From the NCBI GenBank assembly GCA_012295275.1, contig CM022665.1, forward strand, positions 2,251,167 to 2,315,166: a stretch of 64,000 bases of DNA, written 5' to 3'. The notes under the pieces were generated by a model. It did no database searches. It had not been told where the DNA came from and worked only from the letters and a program-made list of their open reading frames with translations. Both the position numbers and the translations under genes were made by a program. Below, in pieces: positions 52,881 to 64,000 of the stretch (the first letter of the stretch is position 1; every line of letters starts with the position of its first letter). The stretch comes from Chrysomallon squamiferum (taxonomy: Eukaryota > Mollusca > Gastropoda > Neomphalida > Peltospiridae).

Positions 52881-55800
52881 ATACATGTTTGAGAACAGTT
52901 CCAAATTAGTCAAACTGCAACAAATTAACATACTGAAATGTGTATGACAGTGTTAGTGTACTGTGCAAAAGTTCCAGTGTTTTGTTGTTTACTGAAAATA
53001 CCTGATTCTGAAGACTTCCTCTAAGTGACATACTCCTTCTACCACAAATAGTCTCACAGTCCGAGACAAAAGTCTCCACTTCTCTACACAGCGACACAAA
53101 CTCAGATGATGAAAGCCTTTCCAAGAATCCATCCTAACAACAACAACAACGTTTGCAATCACAAATCTCATTAAAACTGACAGTAAAACATTCTCAACAG
53201 GTCTTGTATTTCAGATGTTTTGTAAATGCTAGAGCTCAGTGCATGGTTAACTAGCTGATAGAACGTACACATTAAACAAGCTGGACAGACGAGTAAAAAA
53301 AATACCTATACTTTTAAAACACTAGACCAACATAATATGTTTAATTCAAATACAGATTAAAGCACTTTGTAACAAATCACAAATGATTTTTATGAAATCT
53401 TCAATTAACAAAACTGAACAGAAATATGAGGTGTTCTACCGCTAATCTTTTTTTTTTTTTATTCTTACCTTGGCTCTGGCCACCACAACTTTGACAATTC
53501 TGTCATGGGCATTATCACAGATACTACACAACATCTCCTTCAGTGCTGTGCTCAGTCGAATATAATTGGACTCTGTTATCACTACATCAACATCATCACT
53601 CCTGTACAAAACAATGTTACAGTTAAACATTAGAAATGTCTGACAGTTATATTTGACATATTTTGACTTTTTACATTAAGTTTCTCAAGTAATATATCAG
53701 ACTTTCAAAGTAAAAATTCCAAACATTCTAGATGATTGTCTTTAAACTTTATAGTATTTATATGTGTGTAGTGAAAGTATAACAATATTAATCTAGGTCA
53801 TCCAAACTAAATATTATAATATAATTAATGATACTTACACTGAGGTACTAAGATGGATTGGTTCTTCCAGAGAATTCTGACCTTCATGAGCTGGAGAAGA
53901 AATAGGAGATGGAACTTTGGTTCGACCAGCTGCTATTCCTATCACATCACTTACAATGCCATGGAATGCCTGCAAGAAAAAATTTCAAATTCTTTTAACA
54001 GTCTGATAAAAAAAAGCAGGATAAGCTGTTCTGACTAAAGGATTTTATCTTAATACACTCCATTTTTCTTATCTATTCTAGTAAAGCTTTGTTTATAAAT
54101 GTTTAATAAAAACACATTTAATTTAAAATCAGGTTTATCAGAAGGAAAAACTCAACACCTGAAACACAGGTATCTGGCACAGTTTCCTCTAAAATAATTT
54201 ATAAAATTATATTTATGTCAAATAAATATATAGTAACAATACAGCTTTTTTTAAAAATCAGTGTTTTCAACTGTCTGTGCTTAATAAGATACTCTACCTG
54301 TGCTCTCTTCAGAAGTATCATCACATTGAGGAAGATACATTTGAGCAGATTCATCCACTGATCATAGTTGAGTAGTCGCATTTGATCAGCCAGACTGGAA
54401 AACAGAAATTAAAATCTAATTACTTTAGTGTTTACAGCTCAAGTGGTCTCACAATGACTTGACACATGACTGATCTATATTTGGAAACATAAATGTTATG
54501 GTTGAAATGTTCTCAAACTACATTTAAGTTGCTTGCAAGAAGCTGGTGTGATAACAGCCTTTAATCTGTATCTCGTTATAAAAACACAAAGACTTTGGTA
54601 TTGATTTAGTTGGTAGGTGATAAACTGAAAATCAATTAATGGCTTTGATCTTTACCTGCCCACATTTCCTTCTGTTGATATATCATCTGCTGCTGAGACA
54701 GCTTCTACTACTGTCTGGAAATAAAAATAAATCTCTCTTGAATATAATACTCTATGTATAATAATCACTACTTTAATGAGCAAACAATTAACAGAAAATC
54801 TTCAGCAAATCAATTTATTAAAAAAATGTTTGCACTATTCAGAATTGAAAATAAATTTAAAAAAAAATTAAAAAATAGAAATTTAAAAAAAAAAAAATGT
54901 TTTTGGTTGTGTGTTGTTTTATTTTTGGGGGGTAGGGGGGTTGTTCTGTTTTTAGGGTGTCCAGAAATGAAAAACTATTCTCTGTAAAATATTTTTCAAA
55001 CCATGATTCAAAAGGATTAAGGCATTTTAAATCTTTCATACTACTGTTCAGTTATTTCTTTCAAAAAAGTAAATAACTAAATAAAAAGTAAATAAATAAT
55101 AAAATTATATATAATATTAAAGTCTTCAAGAACCTTTGATAAATATGATACCTGTTTTATTACTGCTTTCAGTGCAGTAAAAGCCTCTTCTCTGTATACA
55201 TCAACAAAGTTGAGTTTGTCTTGCCGCAACAAACCAAATATTATAGACACCAATCTTTCCTGAAACAAAGAAGTAAAATATCTAGGTACAGCATTCAACT
55301 TGAGGGTGAAGAAAAACCCATTATTAGTAGTTAAGGATAATAAAAGAAATGATTATTATATATTTATTGAAAAACCCAATACACTATACCTCTTGCATTA
55401 AGATTTCTAAATCTGTGAATGGACGATTCAGTTCAGATGTAACATATTTGGAAAAGTCAGCCTGCAGCATTTTCTCTATCAGTTTCTCTAACTCAGCTAG
55501 CTGAGAACCTAAATGTCTGTTATAAAATAAAATTTAAAAAAGAAACATTTTTTTTAGAAATAATAATAATCATCTGATGTCAAAAACAACACAAAATAAA
55601 GACGTAACTGGTTTAATTAAAAATGAACAGTGCATGAAAAAGTAAATGAAAACAAAGATGAAGATTTGGAATTTTAAAATATTATTTTTATGTATAATGT
55701 TTAAAAAGGAACAGATTAAAACAAAATGTTTTTTCTATCAGTTCACAGATTAAATGTCTAATTCTTAAACTGGTATCATAAAAAGTATCACATGTACCTT

Positions 55801-57869
55801 TTTTAAATACTTTTTAGTAAATTACATACTAATACACAATACATTAATAGTGTATAGTTAAAATTTAATCTAATAAGAAAACAGCTTTTGAATTATGTTT
55901 TTATATCATCATCCATTTTTCTGAAAAACAATTGCTAACTTTTTCTCCAGCAGATACCAAGCATTATACAATTGATTCAGTAACAAAATATTCAAACCTA
56001 AAGGAATGTAAGCCTGCCAGTTCTTGAGAAAGGATTTCCTGTGAAGTTGAAATCAAATCTAGAGCTCCCACAAAGTCACTGTTTGATAACAACAGCTGTA
56101 TTGTGGGCTGTGTCTGATGGATTGTAGACATCAGTTTCAACTGAAAAAAACACAAAAAAACCCAGAATATTAATATACAAAATAATATCAAATAAATACA
56201 TTTTTGTTTAAATACACATTTTTAAATACTGGCAGTTATCAGATAGTAAACATATAATTTGTTTTTATACTGCTGGTTACTATATCAGAGAGAAAAATGT
56301 TCGTGCAAGTACTTCGTGGACGTCTTAAACATAGCTAAACTTTTACAAATCAGTTAAAATAAATAATGTAAACTAATTTTATTTTATTTTAGCAGTTTTA
56401 CTATGAATTAATTCAAAAGTGTCTTACACTCATACAGTGAGAACAACAATCTACAAACATAATTCAATGTATGATTAACTGAACCATTGTCACAATTGGG
56501 TAAATATAAATTTGGACAACAGTTATATTTTACTATTCAGCTGTAGAGATGATACCTTATTATACAAGTGAATGCAGTTAGATCGTGTTCTGGTTCGATT
56601 CATAATTTTCAAAGGCCCAACTGCCAGTCTTGCATCTAGAGTTTGCACTGTGTCCCTTTACAAAAATAAAATGTTTGAAAAATACATAACAAAATAAATG
56701 ATACTGACGAAGAACAGAAGAATTTTTTTTTTAAATAAAACAATATATATATATCCCTTTATACTTCCTACATAAAATTACATCATATATTTAGCTGACT
56801 CTTAAATCACGTTATACTGCCAACAATAATTTATATAACAAATAAAACTAAGTGATGCTAGAAAAAAGTAAAACAAATATTAAAGTCAAATCAATCAGTA
56901 TTTTCAATTGCTATTTTTAATTTCACAATTTTTTTTTTTTTTTTTTACAGTAATAGAAAATTTTTTTGAATTCTGGGGGCAAAATATGTCACAGTGTTTT
57001 TTTAAACTTTAATTAAATGTTGATGTACCTGAGTTTTTTAATAGCCTGACAGGTATGCAGCAGCTGATCCTGCAGTTCGTCATGTGATGTCATGGCATGG
57101 AAGAATGCTTCGGATTTCATAGAGATCTGTTTTGCAATCTGTACCTCAACCACATCCAAATAATGACTCAACTGAAATATGAAAATTCAAACTGAATATT
57201 TCACATCAGATACTCGATCCAAGTAAAACATAATCAACCTTCAGTCCATATTGTTTTAATACTAATCAGGACAAGTTAAGATACTGAATGTGTGAACTAT
57301 TTCAAATATTTTAAAAAAATATTTTAATCTGTTAAATAACGGGTAACAGTTTTAATGTTAATACAAGAAAAATTAAATAATAACGTAACTCTTTATATAT
57401 CATCTTTTTTACTGACATTAACAAATAAAATGTGTTTCATGATCATGCTTTAGCAACTAATGTTTGGTCCCAGACACTCTGAAAGGTTTCATGATTTATT
57501 TATTCTTCATACCCTCTCTTGTAGTAATTTTGATGATGAATGTGGCTCTGTGCGACATGAAGTCCGGGACTCTTCAACTTGTGTCCATGGAAACACAGCA
57601 TTAAATGTCTCAGGATTTTCCAAGTTGAAATTTGGTAACATAAATAACTGAAAAAAAAATACAACATCAATTTAAAGAAAACTATTTTGATAAATGAATG
57701 TGAGCAGAATATCAATAATATTAAAATGCCTGAAGGAAATGTATTTGGAAAACTTAACATTTTTATATGCAATGCAAAAAAGTACCAAATTATAAATCAG
57801 TCTTAAATATAAAGATCTTTTACAATTCAACTATCCTGTCCAAAGGGGTGGACTGTAATTTATTTGATG

Positions 57870-57911
<42 letters not shown>

Positions 57912-60900
57912 CACATGCATATACACATACTTTTTTTAATTCTTTTTATCAAGGAAACATTTCTTCAAATTAATAGTAATATCTTTAAATGATAAGGTTT
58001 TTTTTATAAATAAACATCCTTAAATACTGTTATAAATAAATAGAGTGGACTTTGTCAGATCTGACTAATCTGGATTTATCAAACCAGCACCTCTTCAAAG
58101 TCCTATCCAGCTATGCTAATCTTATATGAACAAAAATCTGATCAATTTGGATGCTGTCAACTTCAGATTCCAGGTGATAATTTCAGAAAAAAAGGACAGT
58201 TAATAAATTAATTAGTTTTGTCTACACCAGCACACACTTTTGCAAATATGACCATTTATTAAACAACGACAGCAATTTATATGTAGTTAGGCTACGTATT
58301 ATTCCATGTAAGATGAAATATTCATCATTCTTTAAGTTTTAAAATTTAATAACTCAATATCCCATACTTCTTGTTATTACTATATGCAGCTAAATCAACA
58401 AGATTATTATTAGTGTGCTGATATCTTACTGAATTCACCTTTTTAATGTCAAAAGCAACAATCTGCATAAATATGTATGGCACATATTTTTCAGTTTTAT
58501 TAACTAGAAATGGCAGTGACCTAAAAACTAACAATGTATCAAACTTTCACTGCAAGCTGTAATACAATTAACAGAAAAGTTTTCTTCCAATTCACTGTGT
58601 AAACAGAAAGATTTAAAATAAGAAGACAAACTGTATCTGACATTCCACGTTTAACTTAACATTCATAATAAATCATGAAATTGTGTTCCAGTTTCATGTC
58701 ATTTTAATTTTTCTGTCCCAGCATATGACATTGCTTCTAAGTGAATTTGGTTTTCACAAAGTCAACTAAAATATATTAAATACTGTTCACAATGCTAAGT
58801 ATATCTTTCATTTCTTAAATGGAAAAAAAGATTGAAAGATTTTGAATTTATCTTATATTGCTTTAAAAAAAAATTAACTGTATAATGTATTAAGGTGTCT
58901 TACACAAAAAAAATCAAAAAAATGCAAAATAGAACATGTATTAAATAAACACATGAAACAAATTACCTTGGGAACCTGACTTAGTTCAGCTTTGTTTTCT
59001 TCTGCAATAAAATTTGAAAAACTTGTTGTCATCTATACAAATTTTGAGTTTAACAGAGAAAATATGCTGTAAATGTATTTTATGTAGTCAAAAGAAACTA
59101 AACAAGTTACAATTTTGGTATTTGTAAACAAAATAATAATAATAATTAAAAATAAAATGAAAATAGAGAAATATGTGTGTCTGTAGTACTGTTTTCTTAA
59201 CTGACATCAACAAATTCAGTTGGGTGCCTTTTCATTTTGAACAGTTTAAACTTCTTGCACTTTAAATTCATCTGGAAAGCCAAACAACAGAGTTAATAAA
59301 TACTTATTAGAGAAAAAAATATTTTTAAGACTCATATTTGTTGTTAGTTTAGCATATATATAAATATATATATATATCAAATAGAATAAAAACAGTTTCA
59401 TCCTATAAAAAGCAGAAAATGAAATAACTGGCATGTATGGATTCTTAAAATCTATGACATAATAAGTATTTACCTATTTGTTTGATATGTGAAGGGAATG
59501 CATCCAGATTAGGCTTTGGTGGTTCACATAATCTCTGAAGATTTTTCAAATGTTTTTTATGCCTCTGTAATAAACAATAACAAAAAATAAATATAACAAT
59601 AATAGCGTAATTTTTTTTTTTTTAATCTGTTGTTGATTAAATATAATTTCTTTATGTTTATTTGAGTTATCAAATATTTACATCATATGGCCAAATAATT
59701 ATGGTGTGTACATTTTTGTTTGTTTGTAATAAATGTAACACTATAGTAAGCATATATTATTATACACTTACAACATATGTCTTTTTGATATATTTTTGAA
59801 AATGTTCTATTGAGATTTCTGGAAGGTAGGGAGAAGGTAAAATGGTATTTTTTTCAAAGTCATTTCCCCAGGTTTTAGTGAAAAAGTCAACTTCTCTTTT
59901 GGCTAGACGTGGATCATTAAGCACTGCTGGAAGATTAACTGAAGCTTTATAAATTGTCCATTTAAACTGGTCTTGAACAATACTGGGTTCTGAACTCAAT
60001 AATGGAATATTCTCCACACTTGCTGATAACCTTTTATTTACATACAGTTTTCTGTTTCCTGAAAAATAAAAACAAAATTTGTTTACTATTCAATAAATTA
60101 AGATAATTATTTTCACTGAATGTTTTCAGCTTCTCGTAAAACAACTAAATTAAAGAACTATTTAGTTAGAGGATAAGTAACAATATTTTATCAGTTTATA
60201 AAAGTATTCTCATGCATGATCATTTTCCTGCATGAAATATTTACTAAAAATGAAAACAAATGCAAAAGTCAAATGTTTAGCTAAAACAGAACAAATATAA
60301 TGAAGCCTGCAGTTGGCTATTTACTTTCATAGAAATGTTTCAATATGTTTAATTTTCAGCTTAACAGGCATATAAGCCAGTTGTTTGAGTTAGAAAACAC
60401 TACTGTTTGAACAATGTGAAAGATGATGATGATGATATTAATTTAGTCAATGTACAATGATAGTTATCTGTGGATTATCAGAAATATTTCATCATGATAT
60501 ATATTCTACATGATCTAATAATAATAAATAATTATTTCTAACATTTATTGCTGAATTAATATTTATAAATTAAGCACATTTCTAGATAGCTATATAAATC
60601 ATGTTTTTAAGGAATATGTTGAAAAACAGTGTAATTAATTGCTTTATTGCTATTGAGGGTCTTTAGTGATGCTTTTAATTGTTACTTTTCCTAGTGTGGT
60701 TTCAAAATAAGTTTGTGGAAAATCATAACTATTAATATTATTACTATTACACTTGTAGAGATTCTAGCAGTTAAAATGTTAATTTGAAGGGTTTTTTCCT
60801 TAAAAATTAAAATTAAAATAAATTAATTAATTAATTAAATGCTGAGTACATGCGTGTGGGAATAAATTTATAAAGTGACTGGATGCAAAATATTTCTGGC

Positions 60901-61395
60901 AAAACAAGTATTCTTCGTTTAAATTATATCCCAGGTGACACCACTACAATTGCTATTTAAATCCAATCATTTGGTTCATCATGTTTTTTAATAATAATGT
61001 TAATTAATGCTCAGATTTACTGGGAATTTAAAAGATTATAAAAGTTATATTTAGGTTTAGTGTCATTCAATTCACTGCTATTGCTATCACTGTATCAGTA
61101 TCCGAGTTACTTGAGTACGATTCTTACCATCGATTCTGCCAGAATCTCCGCCAAATACATGATCTCTTGCAACATGGTCATCGTAATCTTTATCATTTAC
61201 ACCATCTATTGGTAGTGAAGGACAAACACCATTCATTCCGTAATGACAAACATAGGAACCACCTTCCTTTGAGCAATGAAAATCACGAAGATGTTGGCAG
61301 AATTCTCGTGGAGACTTGAAAGCAACGGAATCACGGCAGACATTACATCTTTTCCATGACACTTTAAATTTTATCAGTTCTGCTGTTGTTGTCAT
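46512..61395 (-). CDS. VPS54: VPS54, GARP complex subunit (complete)
   Basis: This is a CATCHR-type tether subunit of GARP (VPS51-VPS52-VPS53-VPS54), which captures endosome-derived vesicles at the trans-Golgi network. Exons in transcript order are 61395-61128, 60058-59772, 59564-59474, 59001-58967, 57647-57513, 57171-57029, 56655-56556, 56140-55998, 55516-55390, 55259-55152, 54714-54656, 54394-54298, 53969-53839, 53601-53469, 53133-53002, 52696-52647, 52325-52243, 51507-51472, 51196-51142, 50740-50635, 50234-50147, 49627-49506, 49252-49172, 48841-48734, 47147-47053 and 46614-46512. All phases agree, giving 971 residues (human 977). Recognisable blocks are NLPAVLNDPRLAKRE, SSKLLQE, KSEAFFHAMTS, HQTQPTIQLLL, LNRPF, RFHEERKQKL, DNERWKQADVP, then the Vps54 C-terminal domain from about residue 735 (VEYCQCLNDIP, CQLVLGAGALQ, NDGGPQHGL). 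The N-terminal 89 residues carry Cys/His fingers, listed separately. The Ser/Pro-rich central linker is shorter than in human. Confidence 0.97.
46650..46708 (+). repeat. (TG)n microsatellite in the last VPS54 intron
   Basis: A TG/CG-interrupted tract about 36 nt from the acceptor of the last VPS54 exon on the minus strand, where it reads as CA/CG. Confidence 0.9.
47850..48700 (-). other. Unexplained repeat-poor block in a VPS54 intron, possible relic sequence
   Basis: Between VPS54 exons 48841-48734 and 47147-47053 lies DNA with more balanced composition than other introns. On the minus strand a 67-codon open frame (48,577-48,371) has mixed residues, including TYEVFTVCFTDKVV and VETSSVEDVPAVLSNEA. 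Further on, fragments such as LARELADTKKQLLQLKMAHS and EDEKLDASVKKNILVIL appear in different frames with stops between. It looks like a decayed coding insert but matches nothing I recognise. Confidence 0.3.
52807..52880 (+). repeat. (AT)n(AC)n microsatellite in a VPS54 intron
   Basis: A short AT tract and then a long AC tract between exons 53133-53002 and 52696-52647. Confidence 0.95.
57873..57907 (+). repeat. (AT)n microsatellite in a VPS54 intron
   Basis: About 17 uninterrupted AT units followed by CA-rich sequence. Confidence 0.95.
61128..61395 (-). CDS. VPS54: VPS54 exon 1: N-terminal tandem Cys/His finger domain
   Basis: Start ATG is at 61395 (aaaATGa context); in-frame codons upstream contain no ATG. 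Residues 17-40 fit C-X2-C-X14-H-X4-H (CNVC, then HLRDFH). Residues 50-79 fit a looser C-X7-C-X15-H-X4-H (VCHYGMNGVC, then HVARDH). The exon ends in phase 1 at a GTAAGA donor and joins 60058 (G+GA), which leads into the conserved NLPAVLNDPRLAKRE block, so the fingers are part of VPS54 rather than a separate gene. As I recall it, human VPS54 begins with a Ser/Pro-rich segment without such fingers. Possible roles are metal-stabilised folding or protein/RNA contact. Confidence 0.85.
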
Positions 61396-61640
61396 TTTAA
61401 AATTATTTGCGTCATTAATTAACTGAGGCGTAATTATCCCGCTGCAAACCAAAACATACGGGGAAAATTAGATCACAACATGTTCACATCAACGGAAGTC
61501 AATATGGGACACCATATTTATTTCCCAGAATCCTAAGATTACGTCCTCGAACGTGGCCTATGAAATCGTAAAATATCGGAAAGGTTCGTATTGCTCATTA
61601 AAATCCACGAGGTAAAGGGAAATGATTTACTGCACCTGCG
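61396..61640 (-). promoter_or_regulatory. VPS54: Candidate VPS54 5' UTR and promoter
   Basis: This 240-nt stretch upstream of the VPS54 ATG is less AT-rich and has several CpGs (acgtcctcga, aatcgtaaaatatcgg, ggttcg). TTTCCCAGAATCC at about 61,521-61,533 resembles the core of a ZNF143/STAF-type promoter element. A possible 5' UTR splice acceptor (tttgcag) lies at about 61,445 on the minus strand. Confidence 0.35.
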
Positions 61641-64000
61641 CTTTAATCAAACGATTAGTTTCAAGAATTAACTTTTCAATATTCGAATTACTAAAGAAAT
61701 TGGTCAATAAAATGTTTGAATATTTCTAATCGTGCTAACCCTTATTTAGTTATTAGAAAGTTATTTTATTTAGATAATTATTATGATTATCAATATGAAT
61801 ATCAGTATGCTGCTATGAGAAATACTTAATGCTAATACTAGTAGTAGTAATAGTATTAAATTAATAGTAATACGTGATAGTTGAATATTAGTAACTAAAT
61901 CTAAAAGCGGCCTATTGCTAGTTAAAAATTAAGAAGAATTCTCTTTAATCCAAAAATGCAGTTGCAACACAAGATATCTTTGGTTCTCCAAATTATTATT
62001 CCAGCAGATAAGTACATCCATCTTCCAAAATGATGGTAAGCACATACAATAGTGTATACGACACTTTGTGAAAAGATGAGAATACTGTGGTGTTAAAATC
62101 CAAATTATTAACTGAAATGAGGCCCCAATACAAAGTTTTGGGCACTGTATTCTTAGACTTGAAAAAACATCATTTCAGCATACTAAAACCAATGTTATTA
62201 CTTTTTTTTTTTCAGTAATTATTCATGAATATATTAACACCCTACTTATGTGTGAAATGACAGGTATAATTAGGCTGAGAAATCTGTTGTCCAAGCTTCT
62301 AAAACAATTAAATTTAACTGCAGTCAGTAGGTATCTTTTGCTTTCATCATTTACACACACACATTTTCTAACCATGTTTGAAACAGTATTTAATAAAGTG
62401 TAAGGATAATATTAGTATCAGAATGATGATTCATTAACAGAAATTTTCTGAGATTCCATTTAGTTTTATTGTTGTCATTATCATGATTAATAAATAAAAC
62501 ATTCCAGATAATTTATTCATTAGAAACAAGAAGTATACTGCATGTAGATTTTTTAACCACAATTATTGGTATTAGGTTGTTTTTCACACACACACACACT
62601 TTCTTCTCATATTAAACTGGTGTAATGTGTATACGGCTCTCTATTAAAAAAGATTAATCCAAAGAATCATTGCTGCAGTACATCTGTTTACAAACAACAA
62701 AAGCACAATGACTGGTATTAAATAGTAATTTATTTTCAAGATATAGTGTCTATTTTGTGAAAAGCAATTCTTTGTTGCTTTGATAGAAATGTTAAGCATT
62801 TTTATATTCTATTTTTATGCAAAATATATACATAATTACAGTTACCCACAGCATGAGCTCATAAATAATTTTTAAAATCTGCTTACATTCTTCATTTGCT
62901 ATCCAGCTACAATAATAATTTTCTGCTTAAAGGTTATTTACAAAGTTTAAGAACTAACTTGCACATTAATAAAATTTTGTGCACAAAAGCAAAAGACAAT
63001 CACAGAAACACTACAGAAACAGATAGAAAAACTTGGTCAAACCAACTTCAAATTTAACATTTTCATAAAGATTTTTTTAGACTTAGGAGGGGTGAAGAAA
63101 AGAATAATTTTTAATTACAAATTGGCAAAATTTATTTTTTATAATTTTAAAAATGTTTGTTGACAATCCCCTCCCCCCAAAAACAACAACAAGGATCAAT
63201 TTACAGATATTTTACTCAAATAATTTGAATTCATTTTTAATTTGCTAACTAAAACAATAATATTAATATCTATCACCTGGCCTTTTTTAAATGTTCTTAA
63301 AATTTCATTGAAATTTTAATAAATATATGAACAAATATCTGTCAGGAATTCTCTTTGTTAAATAATGCCTATGTCTCTCATTAAAAACAAAATTAAACAA
63401 TTTTACTGTTGCAAATATTGAATCAACAATGCATGACATTTTTGTTAATCTGGTCTGACAACTTTAGCTAACCCCCCCTCCAAAACAAAACAACAAAAAA
63501 CATTAAGCAATTTTAAAGCCAAAATAATAACGTAATTACATACAATTTAAAAGATTTTTGAAATTTTTAATTTCTGTCACAAAATATATCTGGAATCTCT
63601 GGAATGGCCTAGATACATTTCATACAAATATATCTAATTATTTTATTTAGTAAACATCTGGCATGTATATATTAAAAAAACTTGATTCCAAAATGTATAG
63701 GGAAAAAGAAAAAATTTGTGTTTACTTCTTTAGCTGTTTGTGGTTTTCAAGAAGTTTTCAATGTGTATTAAAAGAAATTAACTTTCCTTAGAATTTCACT
63801 ATATTATATATATACACACACACACACATATATATCTATATCAGGGAAGGTGTTAATCTGCAGTTACTTGTCCAAAACAAGTACATTAACTCAAGCACTG
63901 ACCTAATCACACACGAAAATAAAACTGTAGGAAAAACAATTGTTCACAATTGAGTATTCTTCAGTTGTTTGTTTGTAACATCTGAAATGAATTGCTTGTA
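61641..64000. other. AT-rich sequence upstream of VPS54, nothing recognised
   Basis: No ORF, exon or RNA gene can be supported. Short CA and TA tracts occur at 62,350, 62,587 and about 63,805-63,840. Confidence 0.5.

Overview
This is a 64 kb stretch of AT-rich, intron-rich animal nuclear DNA. No bacterial-type gene, operon, CRISPR array or phage is visible. All coding sequence sits in short exons (about 30-290 nt) with GT-AG introns and lies in three conserved metazoan genes. A V-SINE-like retroposon at about 31,337-31,495 resembles elements widespread in molluscs, so the best guess is a mollusc, or at least a lophotrochozoan. The species cannot be named from this sequence.

Layout. (1) Positions 1-8,226, minus strand: the 5' half of TMEM260, a multi-pass ER mannosyltransferase of the DUF2723/GT-C type. 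Twelve exons plus a tentative 5-nt coding start exon are resolved, and the C-terminal half runs off the left edge. One exon has an apparent 1-nt deletion in a G run. (2) Positions 8,227-10,380: a spacer between head-to-head genes. (3) Positions 10,530-38,118, plus strand: UGP2 (UDP-glucose pyrophosphorylase). Fourteen certain exons lie at 25,441-38,118, with two competing candidate first exons at 10,530 and 21,577. (4) Positions 38,119-46,511: a gene-free convergent interval. (5) Positions 46,512-61,395, minus strand: a complete 26-exon VPS54, the GARP tethering subunit, with an N-terminal pair of Cys/His fingers. (6) Positions 61,396-64,000: the VPS54 promoter side and AT-rich sequence without a recognisable gene.

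The three proteins share a loose secretory/glycan theme: UDP-glucose supply, ER O-mannosylation and retrograde traffic to the trans-Golgi. They do not form one pathway. The UGP2-VPS54 tail-to-tail pair matches the order and orientation I recall for human chromosome 2p, which suggests very old linkage. Non-coding sequence carries many microsatellites, two minisatellites touching splice sites, two copies of a TIR element, a mariner-like TIR element, SINE-like elements and a perfect 52-nt palindrome. I found no convincing novel system. The most useful follow-ups are the TMEM260 frameshift, the VPS54 finger domain, the UGP2 first-exon question and the conserved gene pair.
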